Notes: generated by a model not told the origin, from the sequence alone. Positions 23,083 through 34,184 are shown, numbered from the stretch's first letter. The stretch: 64,000 bases of DNA from Solenopsis invicta (GCF_016802725.1 NC_052666.1:2980001-3044000); one strand, 5' to 3'. Numbers and translations: made by a program.

Positions 23083-23433
23083 CTATGTTGGGACTTCATT
23101 TAATACTGCAGTGTTGGGTCGGAAGTGATTTAGAAATATTAATTTGGGGATTAAATAATATTTCGGATATATATGAGGGAGATACACGGGGACTGATGCA
23201 TCGAGGGGAGACTGAGAAAGGAAGGCACGGACCGCTTCGAGGTCAAATTCGTCGGGGCCAATGGAGAACGCGCCAGGAGGGAGTGGGACAGAAGAGATCG
23301 GAAGCAAAGAGAGAATTGACTCTAGTGATTGAAGAGGACCAGGGGCAAAATAACAACGTGGTGGAGGTGGAGGTAGCTCCTCTACGAACTCTACACTAAG
23401 CGCGGGGCTAGGTGAACGAAGGCACAGTGCCAA
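23083..23433 (-). CDS. Pro-rich ORF with SVEF box, locus B (tandem unit 1)
   Basis: An open minus-strand frame of about 116 codons encodes SVEFVEELPPPPPRCYF, LQSLESIL, then SIGPDEFDLEAVRAFLS. The SVEF-EE / P-R-YF / LQ-S-E pattern matches locus A. The first counted codon is TTG. The frame overlaps the end of ABCG exon d in another frame, so an upstream exon or a start inside is needed. Three copies exist (here, 27829-28179 and 47922-48272), all open, with only a few substitutions. The function is unknown. It may be the remnant of a repeat inserted in the transporter gene. Confidence 0.4.
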   Translation of the reverse strand: MALCLRSPSPALSVEFVEELPPPPPRCYFAPGPLQSLESILSLLPISSVPLPPGAFSIGPDEFDLEAVRAFLSQSPLDASVPVYLPHIYPKYYLIPKLIFLNHFRPNTAVLNEVPT

Positions 23434-25109
23434 AAGCTGTGCCTATAAATATCCCGAACGTTTGTCCAAGAATCACAGTTAACAGACAAATGCTCCACAC
23501 CTGTATAATTCTATTAAATACCATTGGCTGCCCTGTCATGTAATATGATATTAACAAGAAAGATGATGTGCAAAGTATCTAAAAGTCAAACAAACTTTTA
23601 CCTAATTTGTAAAAACAATGACATTTTTGAACTGACACTATAATGGGTTCACTTTTTTCAGCTGAATTTTTTGTGTCATATGTTTTCTTTCTAACAAGAA
23701 AAAGAAGAAACATAAAATTCAGCTGGAAAGTACTTTATATTTAGACTAAACTTTATGTTTAAACAAAATAATTAGCGACAAAATTGTAATGCTGTGCATT
23801 ACAATTTGAAACATACTTGCACCGGAATATCCGTTAACACTTTTACGCTGTAGTAGGCTTTAAAAGAGTACCAATTATTTAAATGTTCCTGTAGAAATAC
23901 ATTCGCTTCCGTGGGAACTACAATGAGATATATTTAAAATGTTACAATTATAATTTATGAACTTCAAAACTGATTTCTTCTTATTTTAAATAAGATAAAT
24001 TGAAAATATTGCTATTGAGATTGTATTTTTCTCGGTTTTTTTTTAAATTACCAGACTGTAGTAATGTTTAATGTAATTATTCATCACGACAGATCTTATG
24101 TAAATTTTCTAACTCTTCATCTTTCTGTTCAGTTATCACCTCGAGAACTGCAATCAAAGAAGTACAATTAATACCGCAATTGTTCTTTGTCGTTAATAAA
24201 GAGTAATAATTTTATATTTTTTAAAATTAATGACAAAATCTACCTTTTCATAACTTTAAAAAATTTGCAGTGCAAAAATTAATAAAAAAAATTAATTTTA
24301 AAATTATAAAGAGATGTGTGAGTGAAATGTATATAGATTTCTAAAATACTTTATATCAATTCACTTTTCTTAATTTTAGTTTTCTTATAATTTATTTATC
24401 AGAGAGTGGTACAAAAAACATTACCAAATTCGGCTATGTTGTGTAAAAGCTAGGACGCGTAAATCCGGCAATGTTGTACGTGCTCAAGATTTCGCTTTTT
24501 GGTCCGCAATACATACATTTTCCTCGATTAAGTACCATGATGTCATCGAAAAGCGAAATCATACGACCACTAGTATTGCACAAACTACAGCGCAATTTGC
24601 TTTCGTCATATTGTGCAATATGCTAATTAACTGTTTAACAGAAATTATATATTTCCATACAGTATATTAAAAACAATATTATAGGTAAAAGAAAATCATA
24701 ACGTACAGCTTTTACAGACCAAAATTGCGTTTGGGGATAATGCAATTGATCAATCGATAAATTAAAAAACTTGCCCTACATTGTAACGTTACTGCCGTAT
24801 AATTAGAATATTCTGCACTTGTACAACAGTGCTATCTAAAAGTTTTAAATTTGAATTTTGTATCGATTTCTTAATGCTATCTATCAGAACGCAGTAGAAA
24901 TAAAAACCTTTGACATGTGTATGTATCAATGTGTATTAATGAGATTTCAATGGTGATTACGGCCAGACTTTTCGAAGTTTATTACTTATCTCTTGTCGCA
25001 ACCATGAGGTATAGATGTGCACCAGAAAATGTGTTTGAACGACTTAAGGAGATATCTCCGTAAGCTTTTTGAAACAATTTGACAGTCTTCGAAATTGACA
25101 AATAAGTTT

Positions 25110-25992
25110 TGCAAGAAAATTATATGCCACACGTTGGGAGAGAGAGTGAGAGAGGGAGAGAGAGTGAGAGAGTTGTGCTTCCCTTGAAGTCCACGCCTGG
25201 GAGGACGGGTTCGGGGAATCGTTCTTTCTTTGGAAATTGGGAAAAAATGTTTCGATTTTTAGGGCAAAAAGTTGTCGAACTTGTATCTTCGTGGGAATTT
25301 TATTGTTAACTCGTGACTAAAAAAAGTTTTTCTTTTGCAGGTTTATTTTTATTTTAAGTGAGATACTCGTTGGAGTTTGTTTAATTTCAGTTTTGGGATT
25401 CGTGCGAAGTGAAGTTTTTTTTGTGAAGAATCTTCGAAACTTTGTGTTAAGAAGACCGCCTTGCCCCGGTTTTTTTGAATCGAGGTTTTTCCGAGGGCCT
25501 GAGGGCAAATGCCGAGGCGGGGACATAGGGAGCCCTTAAGGCGTTGGGTCCTCGAGAGTTAATTTCCCCCACTTGTCCGAAGAATGAAGGAAGAAGTGCT
25601 CAAAACTCAAGCTGAAGAGTAAGAACGAGCTACAGCGTAAGCAGGAAGATGACGTCTTGTGGACGAAGTCACGCAGCTCCGAAACCCTTTGCAGCAGCTA
25701 GGGGAAGAGCAAGAAGTCGTGAAGATTTTAGAAGTCCTTAGTTGGTTGTCGGGACGACAACCTAAAGAAAGGGGGCAGTGTTACGCCCGGTATAGGCGTG
25801 TATTATGTTATAAATGTCTTTTGTCTATCAGTGGCGATGTTCGTGTTGTTGAGGTCTGAAGCCTGGTTTTGGTGACAGACGTGTAGAATAAACGTTGGAG
25901 TTTTTCAAAGATTCTGCTTTATTATTTATCGCACGCGAGTGCCTTTTGTGTGAGAGCGCGCGAGAGTGTTTGTGTAACCGACGGACGTAACA
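25110..25992 (+). mobile_element. LTR-retrotransposon 3' remnant with one LTR (tandem unit 1)
   Basis: 25779-25992 begins TGTTACGCCCGG and ends GGACGTAACA, the TG...CA inverted ends typical of Ty3-type LTRs. It is preceded by a polypurine tract AAAGAAAGGGGGCAG. It includes AATAAA-like sequence and a 214-bp length. Upstream 25110-25778 looks like untranslated or gag-distal internal sequence without an intact ORF. No 5' LTR was seen. It lies in an intron of the ABCG pseudogene. Confidence 0.7.
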
Positions 25993-26089
25993 TTTTTGCC
26001 CAGCTTCACATTCATTTCTCACAGCGTACCGAGCAATATTTCTATTAGGTATAAGTTTTATTGCATTCCAGCATTAATTACGCAGTTAC

Positions 26090-26990
26090 ACAAAAAGTGT
26101 CATGTCCTTGAGATTAGACCCATGTTTTACTTTAGCTTTTAGATACGTGGATGACATTGTATTCTCAGAGCCGTAGCCACGAGAGCGCCAGAGGGTGCGC
26201 GGCTCTCTAACATTCTTTTGGCACCCTAAACTAGAATCCTATATAAAGAGAGAAGCGACATTGATGTCCGCAGCTCTGATTGGTAATCTGATTGATACTT
26301 GATTGGCTAAGCGAGCAGCCATATTGTGACCACAGCTGTTTGCAGAATGATACGAATGGTGTTTGATGACGTTAGAGCGGTCCCAAAATGGCGGTAGAGG
26401 ACTCAATTGGATACTGAAGGTTGTGGTGCGGGTTCGATGTTGCTTCTCTTTTTATATAGGACTCTACTCTAAACAGAACAAATAACGACTAATGTACTTT
26501 AACACAATCTTTTGCTTTTTTACCGTTAAGAGTGTATTATTTTATTTGTGTATTTAAATACAATGGAGGACGTTTTTTTGTTTATACATAGATATAATAC
26601 ATTATTATTTTTGTAATTTTTATATTAATATATTTTGTTTTTAGTTATCTAAGAAAGTTTTAAATTGATATCTTAAAATATTATTTTGATTAAATTGTAA
26701 GCACTCTCTACTTTTTCTCAGGTACTCTCACAAAATTCGTTCTAGATACGATTGTGTGTACTTTCTACTACGTAGGTCAAGGATAAATATGATATTGAAT
26801 GTTTTGTTTAATGTTTATCATCCAAGACTTAATTTCACGGTTAAGGTGGAAGAGGAAAAAATAAAATATCTAGATATAACTTTAATTAAGAAACACAATT
26901 TTATGATATACGATTGGTACCAAAAACCGATTTTTTCCTCTCGATATCCCAATTTTTATCGAAGCGGTTATTGTACTTTTAATAATTAAT
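26090..26990 (+). pseudogene. Penelope-like reverse-transcriptase fragment, interrupted (unit 1)
   Basis: About 26100-26175 encodes LRLDPCFTLAFRYVDDIVFS, with the reverse-transcriptase active-site YVDD. After an insert of about 550 bp that starts CAGAGCCGTAGCCAC, the frame resumes at about 26750-26970 with MILNVLFNVYHPRLNFTVKV, KYLDITL and DWYQKPIFS, the known order in Penelope enzymes. The sequence differs from the other Penelope copy in the arms. Stops and the insert make it dead. Confidence 0.75.
26232..26466. mobile_element. 235-bp MITE (tandem unit 1)
   Basis: The termini TAGAATCCTATATAAAGAGA and the reverse complement of TCTTTTTATATAGGACTCTA are inverted. The interior has ATTGGTAATCTGATTG and is non-coding. 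It sits inside the insert that splits the Penelope fragment. The tandem copy is 30979-31213. Confidence 0.7.
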
Positions 26991-27415
26991 TGCCAATATA
27001 TATACTAATTACACACAAACATCCAGTGTTGACTCTTACGGCATTAATTTATATTTTGATTTTAGATTGCATTATTAGGAAGAAGTAAATTCAGTCAAAC
27101 ATTTGAACCGCACTGTGTATAAAATTAAAAGCAGCTTATAACAATATCGATTATTTTGATAAAACGATCGTTATTGATTGATAGCAGCATTAATAATTTA
27201 TATCATACTTGGTAAGACGCCGCACTGTCAAGACCGCTTGTTGGCTCATCTAATAAGAAAACTGATGACTTGGTGAACATTTGCACGCCGATAGACAATC
27301 TTCTTCGTTCGCCACCACTTAATTTCATTACTGACGTGTCCAAGCAATTTGACAACCAGAGATTTTCTGCGATATTGTTTACCTAACAGAAATATTTGAT
27401 GCATTGTACATTTTA

Positions 27416-27419
<4 letters not shown>

Positions 27420-27453
<34 letters not shown>

Positions 27454-27546
27454 AGTGTGTGTGCGTGTGTGTGCGCGCGCGCGCGTGTGTGCGTGTGTGT
27501 CGGTGCGTGTGTGTGTGTGTGTCTGTGTGTGTGTGTATACATACAT

Positions 27547-27588
<42 letters not shown>
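27420..27588. repeat. (TA)n(TG)n(CA)n(TA)n microsatellite, end of unit 1
   Basis: Mixed TA, TG/CG and TA tracts. Open frames here are simple-repeat artefacts. The equivalent at 32160-32350 has more TG and CA and fewer TA units. Confidence 0.9.
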
Positions 27589-27590
<2 letters not shown>

Positions 27591-27828
27591 TTAAATTAAA
27601 AAGGGAATTGGACTCAAATTGTTTAATACAGAGTAGATTTGTAGTACTAAGAGGTGAATGTTGTTTAATTAATAAGGAGTTTAACTATACTATTTAAATT
27701 AGCAATTATAATGTGCGATACAATTAAGTTGAGCTTACAACAGATAATACAATAATACTATTTTTTATAATAGTTACCATTTACAAATCTTTCTAGAAAT
27801 ATACGTGTATGTATACGTGTATGTGTGC

Positions 27829-28179
27829 CTATGTTGGGACTTCATTTAATACGGCAGTGTTGGGGCGGAAGTGATTTAGAAATATTAATTTGGGGATTAA
27901 ATAATATTTCGGATATATATGAGGGAGATACACGGGGACTGATGCATCGAGGGGAGACCGAGAAAGGAAGGCACGGACCGTTTCGAGGTCAAATTCTTCG
28001 GGGCCAATAGAGAACGCGCCAGGAGGGAGTGGGACAGAAGAGATCGGAAGCAAAGAGAGAATTGACTCTAGTGATTGAAGAGGACCAGGGGCAAAATAAC
28101 AACGTGGGGGAGGTGGAGGTAGCTCCTCTACGAACTCTACACTAAGCGCGGGTCTAGGTGAACGAAGGCACAGTGCCAA
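27829..28179 (-). CDS. Pro-rich ORF with SVEF box, locus B (tandem unit 2)
   Basis: This is the tandem copy of 23083-23433, still open. Differences include Glu for Asp in GPEEFDLE and Thr for Ala shortly after. The change pattern is consistent with duplication followed by light divergence. Confidence 0.4.
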   Translation of the reverse strand: MALCLRSPRPALSVEFVEELPPPPPRCYFAPGPLQSLESILSLLPISSVPLPPGAFSIGPEEFDLETVRAFLSRSPLDASVPVYLPHIYPKYYLIPKLIFLNHFRPNTAVLNEVPT

Positions 28180-29856
28180 AAGCTGTGCCTATAAATATCC
28201 CGAACGTTTGTCCAAGAATCACAGTTAACAGACAAATGCTCCACACCTGTATAATTCTATTAAATACCATTGGCTGCCCTGTCATGTAATATGATATTAA
28301 CAAGAAAGATGATGTGCAAAGTATCTAAAAGTCAAACAAACTTTTACCTAATTTGTTAAAAACAATGACATTTTTGAACTGACACTATAATGGGTTCACT
28401 TTTTTCAGCTGAATTTTTTGTGTCATATGTTTTCTTTCTAACAAGAAAAAGAAGAAACATAAAATTCAGCTGGAAAGTACTTTATATTTAGACTAAACTT
28501 TATGTTTAAACAAAATAATTAGCGACAAAATTGTAATGCTGTGCATTACAATTTGAAACATACTTGCACCGGAATATCCGTTAACACTTTTACGCTGTAG
28601 TAGGCTTTAAAAGAGTACCAATTATTTAAATGTTCCTGTAGAAATACATTCGCTTCCGTGGGAACGACAATGAGATATATTTAAAATGTTACAATTATAA
28701 TTTATGAACTTCAAAACTGATTTCTTCTTATTTTAAATAAGATAAATTGAAAATATTGCTATTGAGATTGTATTTTTCTCGGTTTTTTTTTAAATTATCA
28801 GACTGTAGTAATGTTTAATGTAATTATTCATCACGACAGATCTTATGTAAATTTTCTAACTCTTCATCTTTCTGTTCAGTTATCACCTCGAGAACTGCAA
28901 TCAAAGAAGTACAATTAATACCGCAATTGTTCTTTGTCGTTAATAAAGAGTAATAATTTTATATTTTTTAAAATTAATGACAAAATCTACCTTTTCATAA
29001 CTTTAAAAAATTTGCAGTGCAAAAATTAATAAAAAAAATTAATTTTAAAATTATAAAGAGATGTGTGAGTGAAATGTATATAGATTTCTAAAATACTTTA
29101 TATCAATTCACTTTTCTTAATTTTAGTTTTCTTATAATTTATTTATCAGAGAGTGGTACAAAAAACATTACCAAATTCGGCTATGTTGTGTAAAAGCTAG
29201 GACGCGTAAATCCGGCAATGTTGTACGTGCTCAAGATTTCGCTTTTTGGTCCGCAATACATACATTTTCCTCGATTAAGTACCATGATGTCATCGAAAAG
29301 CGAAATCATACGACCACTAGTATTGCACAAACTACAGCGCAATTTGCTTTCGTCATATTGTGCAATATGCTAATTAACTGTTTAACAGAAATTATATATT
29401 TCCATACAGTATATTAAAAACAATATTATAGGTAAAAGAAAATCATAACGTACAGCTTTTACAGACCAAAATTGCGTTTGGGGATAATGCAATTGATCAA
29501 TCGATAAATTAAAAAACTTGCCCTACATTGTAACGTTACTGCCGTATAATTAGAATATTCTGCACTTGTACAACAGTGCTATCTAAAAGTTTTAAATTTG
29601 AATTTTGTATCGATTTCTTAATGCTATCTATCAGAACGCAGTAGAAATAAAAACCTTTGACATGTGTATGTATCAATGTGTATTAATGAGATTTCAATGG
29701 TGATTACGGCCAGACTTTTCGAAGTTTATTACTTATCTCTTGTCGCAACCATGAGGTATAGATGTGCACCAGAAAATGTGTTTGAACGACTTAAGGAGAT
29801 ATCTCCGTAAGCTTTTTGAAACAATTTGACAGTCTTCGAAATTGACAAATAAGTTT

Positions 29857-30739
29857 TGCAAGAAAATTATATGCCACACGTTGGGAGAGAGAGTGAGAGA
29901 GGGAGAGAGAGTGAGAGAGTTGTGCTTCCCTTGAAGTCCACGCCTGGGAGGACGGGTTCGGGGAATCGTTCTTTCTTTGGAAATTGGGAAAAAATGTTTC
30001 GATTTTTAGGGCAAAAAGTTGTCGAACTTGTGTCTTCGTGGGAATTTTATTGTTAACTCGTGACTAAAAAAAGTTTTTCTTTTGCAGGTTTATTTTTATT
30101 TTAAGTGAGATACTCGTTGGAGTTTGTTTAATTTCAGTTTTGGGATTCGTGCGAAGTGAAGTTTTTTTTGTGAAGAATCTTCGAAACTTTGTGTTAAGAA
30201 GACCGCCTTGCCCCGGTTTTTTTGAATCGAGGTTTTTCCGAGGGCCTGAGGTCAAATGCCGAGACGGGGACATAGGGAGCCCTTAAGGCGTTGGGTCCTC
30301 GAGAGTTAATTTCCCCCACTTGTCCGAAGAATGAAGGAAGAAGTGCTCAAAACTCAAGCTGAAGAGTAAGAACGAGCTACAGCGTAAGCAGGAAGATGAC
30401 GTCTTGTGGACGAAGTCACGCAGCTCCGAAACCCTTTGCAGCAGCTAGGGGAAGAGCAAGAAGTCGTGAAGATTTTAGAAGTCCTTAGTTGGTTGTCGGG
30501 ACGACAACCTAAAGAAAGGGGGCAGTGTTACGCCCGGTATAGGCGTGTATTATATTATAAACGTCTTTTGTCTATCAGTGGCGATGTTAGTGTTGTTGAG
30601 GTCTGAAGCCTGGTTTTGGTGACAGACGTGTAGAATAAACGTTGGAGTTTTTCAAAGATTCTGCTTTATTATTTATCGCACGCGAGTGCCTTTTGTGTGA
30701 GAGCGCGCGAGAGTGTTTGTGTAACCGACGGACGTAACA
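29857..30739 (+). mobile_element. LTR-retrotransposon 3' remnant with one LTR (tandem unit 2)
   Basis: Tandem copy of 25110-25992. The LTR is 30526-30739. Only scattered substitutions separate the two. Confidence 0.7.
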
Positions 30740-30836
30740 TTTTTGCCCAGCTTCACATTCATTTCTCACAGCGTACCGAGCAATATTTCTATTAGGTATA
30801 AGTTTTATTGCATTCCAGCATTAATTACGCAGTTAC

Positions 30837-31737
30837 ACAAAAAGTGTCATGTCCTTGAGATTAGATCCATGTTTTACTTTAGATTTTAGATACGTGGATG
30901 ACATTGTATTCTCAGAGCCGTAGCCACGAGAGCGCCAGAGGGTGCGCGGCTCTCTAACATTCTTTTGGCACCCTAAACTAGAGTCCTATATAAAGAGAGA
31001 AGCGACATTGATGTCCGAAGCTCTGATTGGTAATCTGATTGATACTTAATTGGCTAAGCGAGCAGCCATATTGTGACCACAGCTGTTTGCAGAATGATAC
31101 GAATGGTGTTTGATGACGTTAGAGCGGTCCCAAAATGGCGGTAGAGGACTCAATTGGATACTGAAGGTTGTGGTGCGGGTTCGATGTTGCTTCTCTCTTT
31201 ATATAGGACTCTACTCTAAACAGAACAAATAACGACTAATGTACTTTAACACAATCTTTTGCTTTTTTACCGTTAAGAGTGTATTATTTTATTTGTGTAT
31301 TTAAATACAATGGAGGACGTTTTTTTGTTTATACATAGATATAATACATTATTATTTTTGTAATTTTTATATTAATATATTTTGTTTTTAGTTATCTAAG
31401 AAAGTTTTAAATTGATATCTTAAAATATTATTTTGATTAAATTGTAAGCACTCTCTACTTTTTCTCAGGTACTCTCACAAAATTCGTTCTAGATACGATT
31501 GTGTGTACTTTCTACTACGTAGGTCAAGGATAAATATGATATTGAATGTTTTGTTTAATGTTTATCATCCAAGACTTAATTTCACGGTTAAGGTGGAAGA
31601 GGAAAAAATAAAATATCTAGATATAACTTTAATTAAGAAACACAATTTTATGATATACGATTGGTACCAAAAACCGATTTTTTCCTCTCGATATCCCAAT
31701 TTTTATCGAAGCGTTTATTGTACTTTTAATAATTAAT
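30837..31737 (+). pseudogene. Penelope-like reverse-transcriptase fragment, interrupted (unit 2)
   Basis: Tandem copy of 26090-26990, with the same insert. Single changes were seen (for example Val for Gly near the end of the last block). Confidence 0.75.
30979..31213. mobile_element. 235-bp MITE (tandem unit 2)
   Basis: Copy of 26232-26466 with a few substitutions. Its left terminus reads TAGAGTCCTATATAAAGAGA, closer to a perfect inverted match with its right end than in unit 1. Confidence 0.7.
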
Positions 31738-32159
31738 TGCCAATATATATACTAATTACACACAAACATCCAGTGTTGACTCTTACGGCATTAATTTATA
31801 TTTTGATTTTAGATTGCATTATTAGGAAGAAGTAAATTCAGTCAAACATTTGAACCGCACTGTGTATAAAATTAAAAGCAGCTTATAACAATATCGATTA
31901 TTTTGATAAAACGATCGTTATTGATTGATAGCAGCATTAATAATTTATATCATACTTGGTAAGACGCCGCACTGTCAAGACCGCTTGTTGGCTCATCTAA
32001 TAAGAAAACTGATGACTTGGTGAACATTTGCACGCCGATAGACAATCTTCTCCGTTCGCCACCACTTAATTTCATTACTGACGTGTCCAAGCAATTTGAC
32101 AACCAGAGATTTTCTGCGATATTGTTCACCTAACAGAAATATTTGATGCATTGTACATT

Positions 32160-32291
32160 TTATATATATATGTGTGTGTGTGAGTGTGTGTGCGTTTGCG
32201 TTTGCGCGCGAGCGTGCGCGCGCGTGCGCGCGTGTGCGTGTGTGCCGTTGTGTGTGTGTGTGTGTGTGTGTGTGTGTCTGTGTGTGCGTGT

Positions 32292-32349
<58 letters not shown>

Positions 32350-32350
32350 G
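32160..32350. repeat. (TG)n(CG)n(CA)n(TA)n microsatellite, end of unit 2
   Basis: It marks the outer end of the tandem duplication. It lies in the ABCG intron between the Walker A and signature exons. Confidence 0.9.
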
Positions 32351-32387
32351 TAATTTGTACAATCGCACTTAAAATTTACATACTTAC

Positions 32388-33190
32388 TATTGAATTAATC
32401 TCTTGTTTGTTCTGATTACCGTCGAGTTGTAATCGAGCCGCTATGTAGAGCGTTTCGCTTGTTGTGAGGAACGGCAATAAATCAAAGTGTTGCGGTACGT
32501 AACACACATGTTTACGGAACATTGCTCGATTCCACTTAACGTCGTTTATTGTGATAGTACCTTTAACATCTAGGGGTTGTTTTCCCGATATAATTTTCAT
32601 CAAAGTAGTCTTTCCTGCACCGGAAGGACCAATTATTACTGTAAACTTCCCTGATTCAAAATGCCCCGTGACGTTATGTAAAATTGTTTTCTCAGCTCCT
32701 GCAGTAAACATTCATTAATTGATATTAACTATTTCTACGTAACAATGCGTACAACGCAACTTTTCTCTCGTGCATACGTATCGCATTTACGGCGAGTCTC
32801 GATAGCGCACATCTCGATAGCACACAAACCACTCACAATGGCAGATGCCTAGAGATTTTCCGTAGGTTGGGTCAGATAAGTCAAGATGATTGGTTGGTAG
32901 GCTATCGGGATGTGCGCTATCGGAACCCTCCCTCGTATTTACACATTTTAAGATCTACGTTTTCTTGTAAAACAATGGCGAAAGCTTTCTTAAATTAGTA
33001 TGTGTAACACAAACTTGCCTTTGCGGTTGCGAACCAAATAGGAAAGATCGTTGAATTGGATATACATTTTTGATTTCCACTTCTCGGCTTCCAGCTGTTT
33101 TTTTTATTCTTGCAACTCGATCTTGCACTCATTGTCCAACATCCTCGCTGCGTTATTTTTAGTATTGCTTTCCGGCATCTTTCTGAGCAT
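32388..33190 (-). pseudogene. ABCG transporter 5' exons with Walker A
   Basis: Two exons. 33019-33190 begins ATG at 33190, has an in-frame TAA at 33104-33106, and then encodes YIQFNDLSYLVRNRK, the usual start of an ABCG nucleotide-binding domain; an internal ATG at 33067 would avoid the stop. 32388-32698 encodes AEKTILHNVTGHFESGK, Walker A GPSGAGKTT and YVPQHFDLLPFLTTSETLY. The intron between them uses a GC donor (AAAG|GCAAGT at 33018-33013) with acceptor ctgcag at 32699, and phase 1 is kept. The intron holds a MITE. ABCG half-transporters move lipids or pigment precursors across membranes. The subfamily is clear, but the exact orthologue is not. Confidence 0.85.
32791..32936. mobile_element. 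146-bp MITE in the ABCG 5' intron
   Basis: GATAGCGCACATCTCGATAG at the left and CTATCGGGATGTGCGCTATC at the right are inverted. ATTTAC occurs directly on both sides (32785-32790 and 32937-32942) and may be the target duplication. Confidence 0.65.
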
Positions 33191-33842
33191 TTTGTAAAAC
33201 AGTTAGTCAATATTTGATTAATTTAAATGTCAGTGTTTACAATCTCGTCCTACTTATTGTAAGTTGAAAGTAAAAATTGTCTTTCATCTTCACAAAACGT
33301 GTAAATGATTAAGTCTATCTGTAAAATGTATCGCATATGGAGCTGTCAGTTGCGACTGTCGAGTCCATACACTGAAAGAAACGATTTCTTTTAGTGTAGA
33401 ACTCATGTTGCGATTGATTACAATCCTTAATGTATTTATCTTAATGTATTCATGTAATGTATGATCACAGGAAATTAACAATTATCACTGTGTAGAGTTT
33501 TTTGCATTGGAATAGTTAATTTGAATATTTTATTTTGAATCAGCTAATATGCAATAGATTGTCATCACACAGATAGAGCATTTAATGTATGAGGTGTACT
33601 TGCGAAACAAAAAGTTCATTCTACTTCGCTCTTTGGCTGTATGTTTACATGTTTTAAATTGCAAAAAAACGACGTTTCAAACAGCATAAACTTTCTCTAT
33701 CGTTTTTGCATTCGTGAATAAAAAAAAATTATTTTAAAACAGTTTTTCTACTATAACAACTTCAGTATTTAGTTAGGTAAAACATGTATAAAACCTTTCT
33801 TATAGACCTTATTACAAACTTCATTTTTTGTTTGACACATAT
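33191..33842. other. Intergenic
   Basis: Upstream of the ABCG 5' exon. No promoter motif or coding sequence that I can support. Confidence 0.4.
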
Positions 33843-34184
33843 TGTAGTGGTTTGGTAGAAATAAGTAGAACGATTCTTCTAAGTATAACAACTTTATTGA
33901 TAATACAACCAAGAGCACCGGCTTGAATCCTGCCCACCGCGGTACGCCATGCACGTGTGTCAGCGAAAGTGAAGAAGGGAAGGCTCTGAACGCACGATTC
34001 CCGGCTAGATGGTCAATCTCGCGCGTTCTGGAGATCATCTCTTGTAATGTGTCGCCCTCTGGGCCATAGATTATATTGGTGAACATAAGATCGGTTCGTC
34101 CACCAATCACAAAGTAACTATACTAACACTCTCCCCCTACGAATCGATCATCATTATGGTAAGCAATCTTCACTCACGAAGGCG

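Larger units (their letters stand above)
7223..24081. repeat. Left arm of giant inverted repeat
   Basis: This stretch is the reverse complement of 47274-64000 at very high identity (a few differences per kb by eye). The sum of paired coordinates is 71355 at the inner end and 71223 at the outer limit, and steps at identifiable indels: the TA microsatellite at 22.8 kb and a 103-bp insertion at 10.0 kb. The inner boundary is sharp. Pairing stops after AATAATTAC at 24081/47274. The outer boundary cannot be placed because the right arm runs off the window. Confidence 0.95.
23420..27382 (-). pseudogene. ABCG transporter exons, tandem unit 1 (dead, partial)
   Basis: Exons by splice signals: 27209-27382 (58 aa with signature [14 protein letters not shown] and Walker B/D-loop [16 protein letters not shown]), 24425-24630, 24082-24147 (LEVITEQKDEEL), 23817-23917 (PTEANVFLQEHLNNWYSFKA) and about 23420-23578 (SYYMTGQP, transmembrane). 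In 24425-24630 a 7-nt deletion after VVCAI removes the His-Gln of the expected HQPS H-loop and shifts the frame. A second indel in the CPxFYN region gives TAG. The exons for the first transmembrane segments are missing between 24082 and 23917. The exon with Walker A is not repeated in this unit. The unit therefore cannot make a transporter. Confidence 0.88.
22835..27588. repeat. Direct tandem duplication, unit 1
   Basis: The unit starts CGTTAAATTAAAAAGGG directly after the TA tract. It matches 27589-about 32350 with an offset of 4746-4747 and few substitutions. A 7-bp deletion (AACCTAA) at the start of unit 2 and a 1-bp insertion near 28356 explain the offset changes. Both units end in TG/TA microsatellite. 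Unit 1 up to 24081 also belongs to the left inverted arm. Confidence 0.93.
28166..32129 (-). pseudogene. ABCG transporter exons, tandem unit 2 (dead, partial)
   Basis: This repeats unit 1: 31956-32129 (signature and Walker B), 29172-29377 (same 7-nt H-loop deletion and same second indel), 28829-28894, 28564-28664 and about 28166-28324. It follows in phase from the Walker A exon (32388-32698 ends in phase 0; the next exon starts GTG AAC). Because all lesions are shared with unit 1, the gene was already broken when the tandem duplication arose. The signature exon has a synonymous Arg codon difference (CGG/CGA) between units. Confidence 0.88.
27589..32350. repeat. Direct tandem duplication, unit 2
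   Basis: This is the partner of unit 1. It carries the same ABCG exons, the LTR remnant, the Penelope reverse-transcriptase fragment and the MITE. The end is a long TG/CA/TA microsatellite (32160-32350) whose composition differs from unit 1 (27420-27588). Confidence 0.93.

Noticed and set aside
24082..24147. Real stop codon ending a shortened ABCG isoform
   Set aside because: The stop after LHKICRDE lies exactly at the deletion/inverted-repeat junction, so it is a by-product of rearrangement.
27246..27697. Cys/Val- and Thr/His-repeat open frames, also at 31993-32415 and 42676-42976
   Set aside because: These are translations of TG/CA/TA microsatellites. The unique part of the minus-strand frame is the ABCG signature exon read out of phase.
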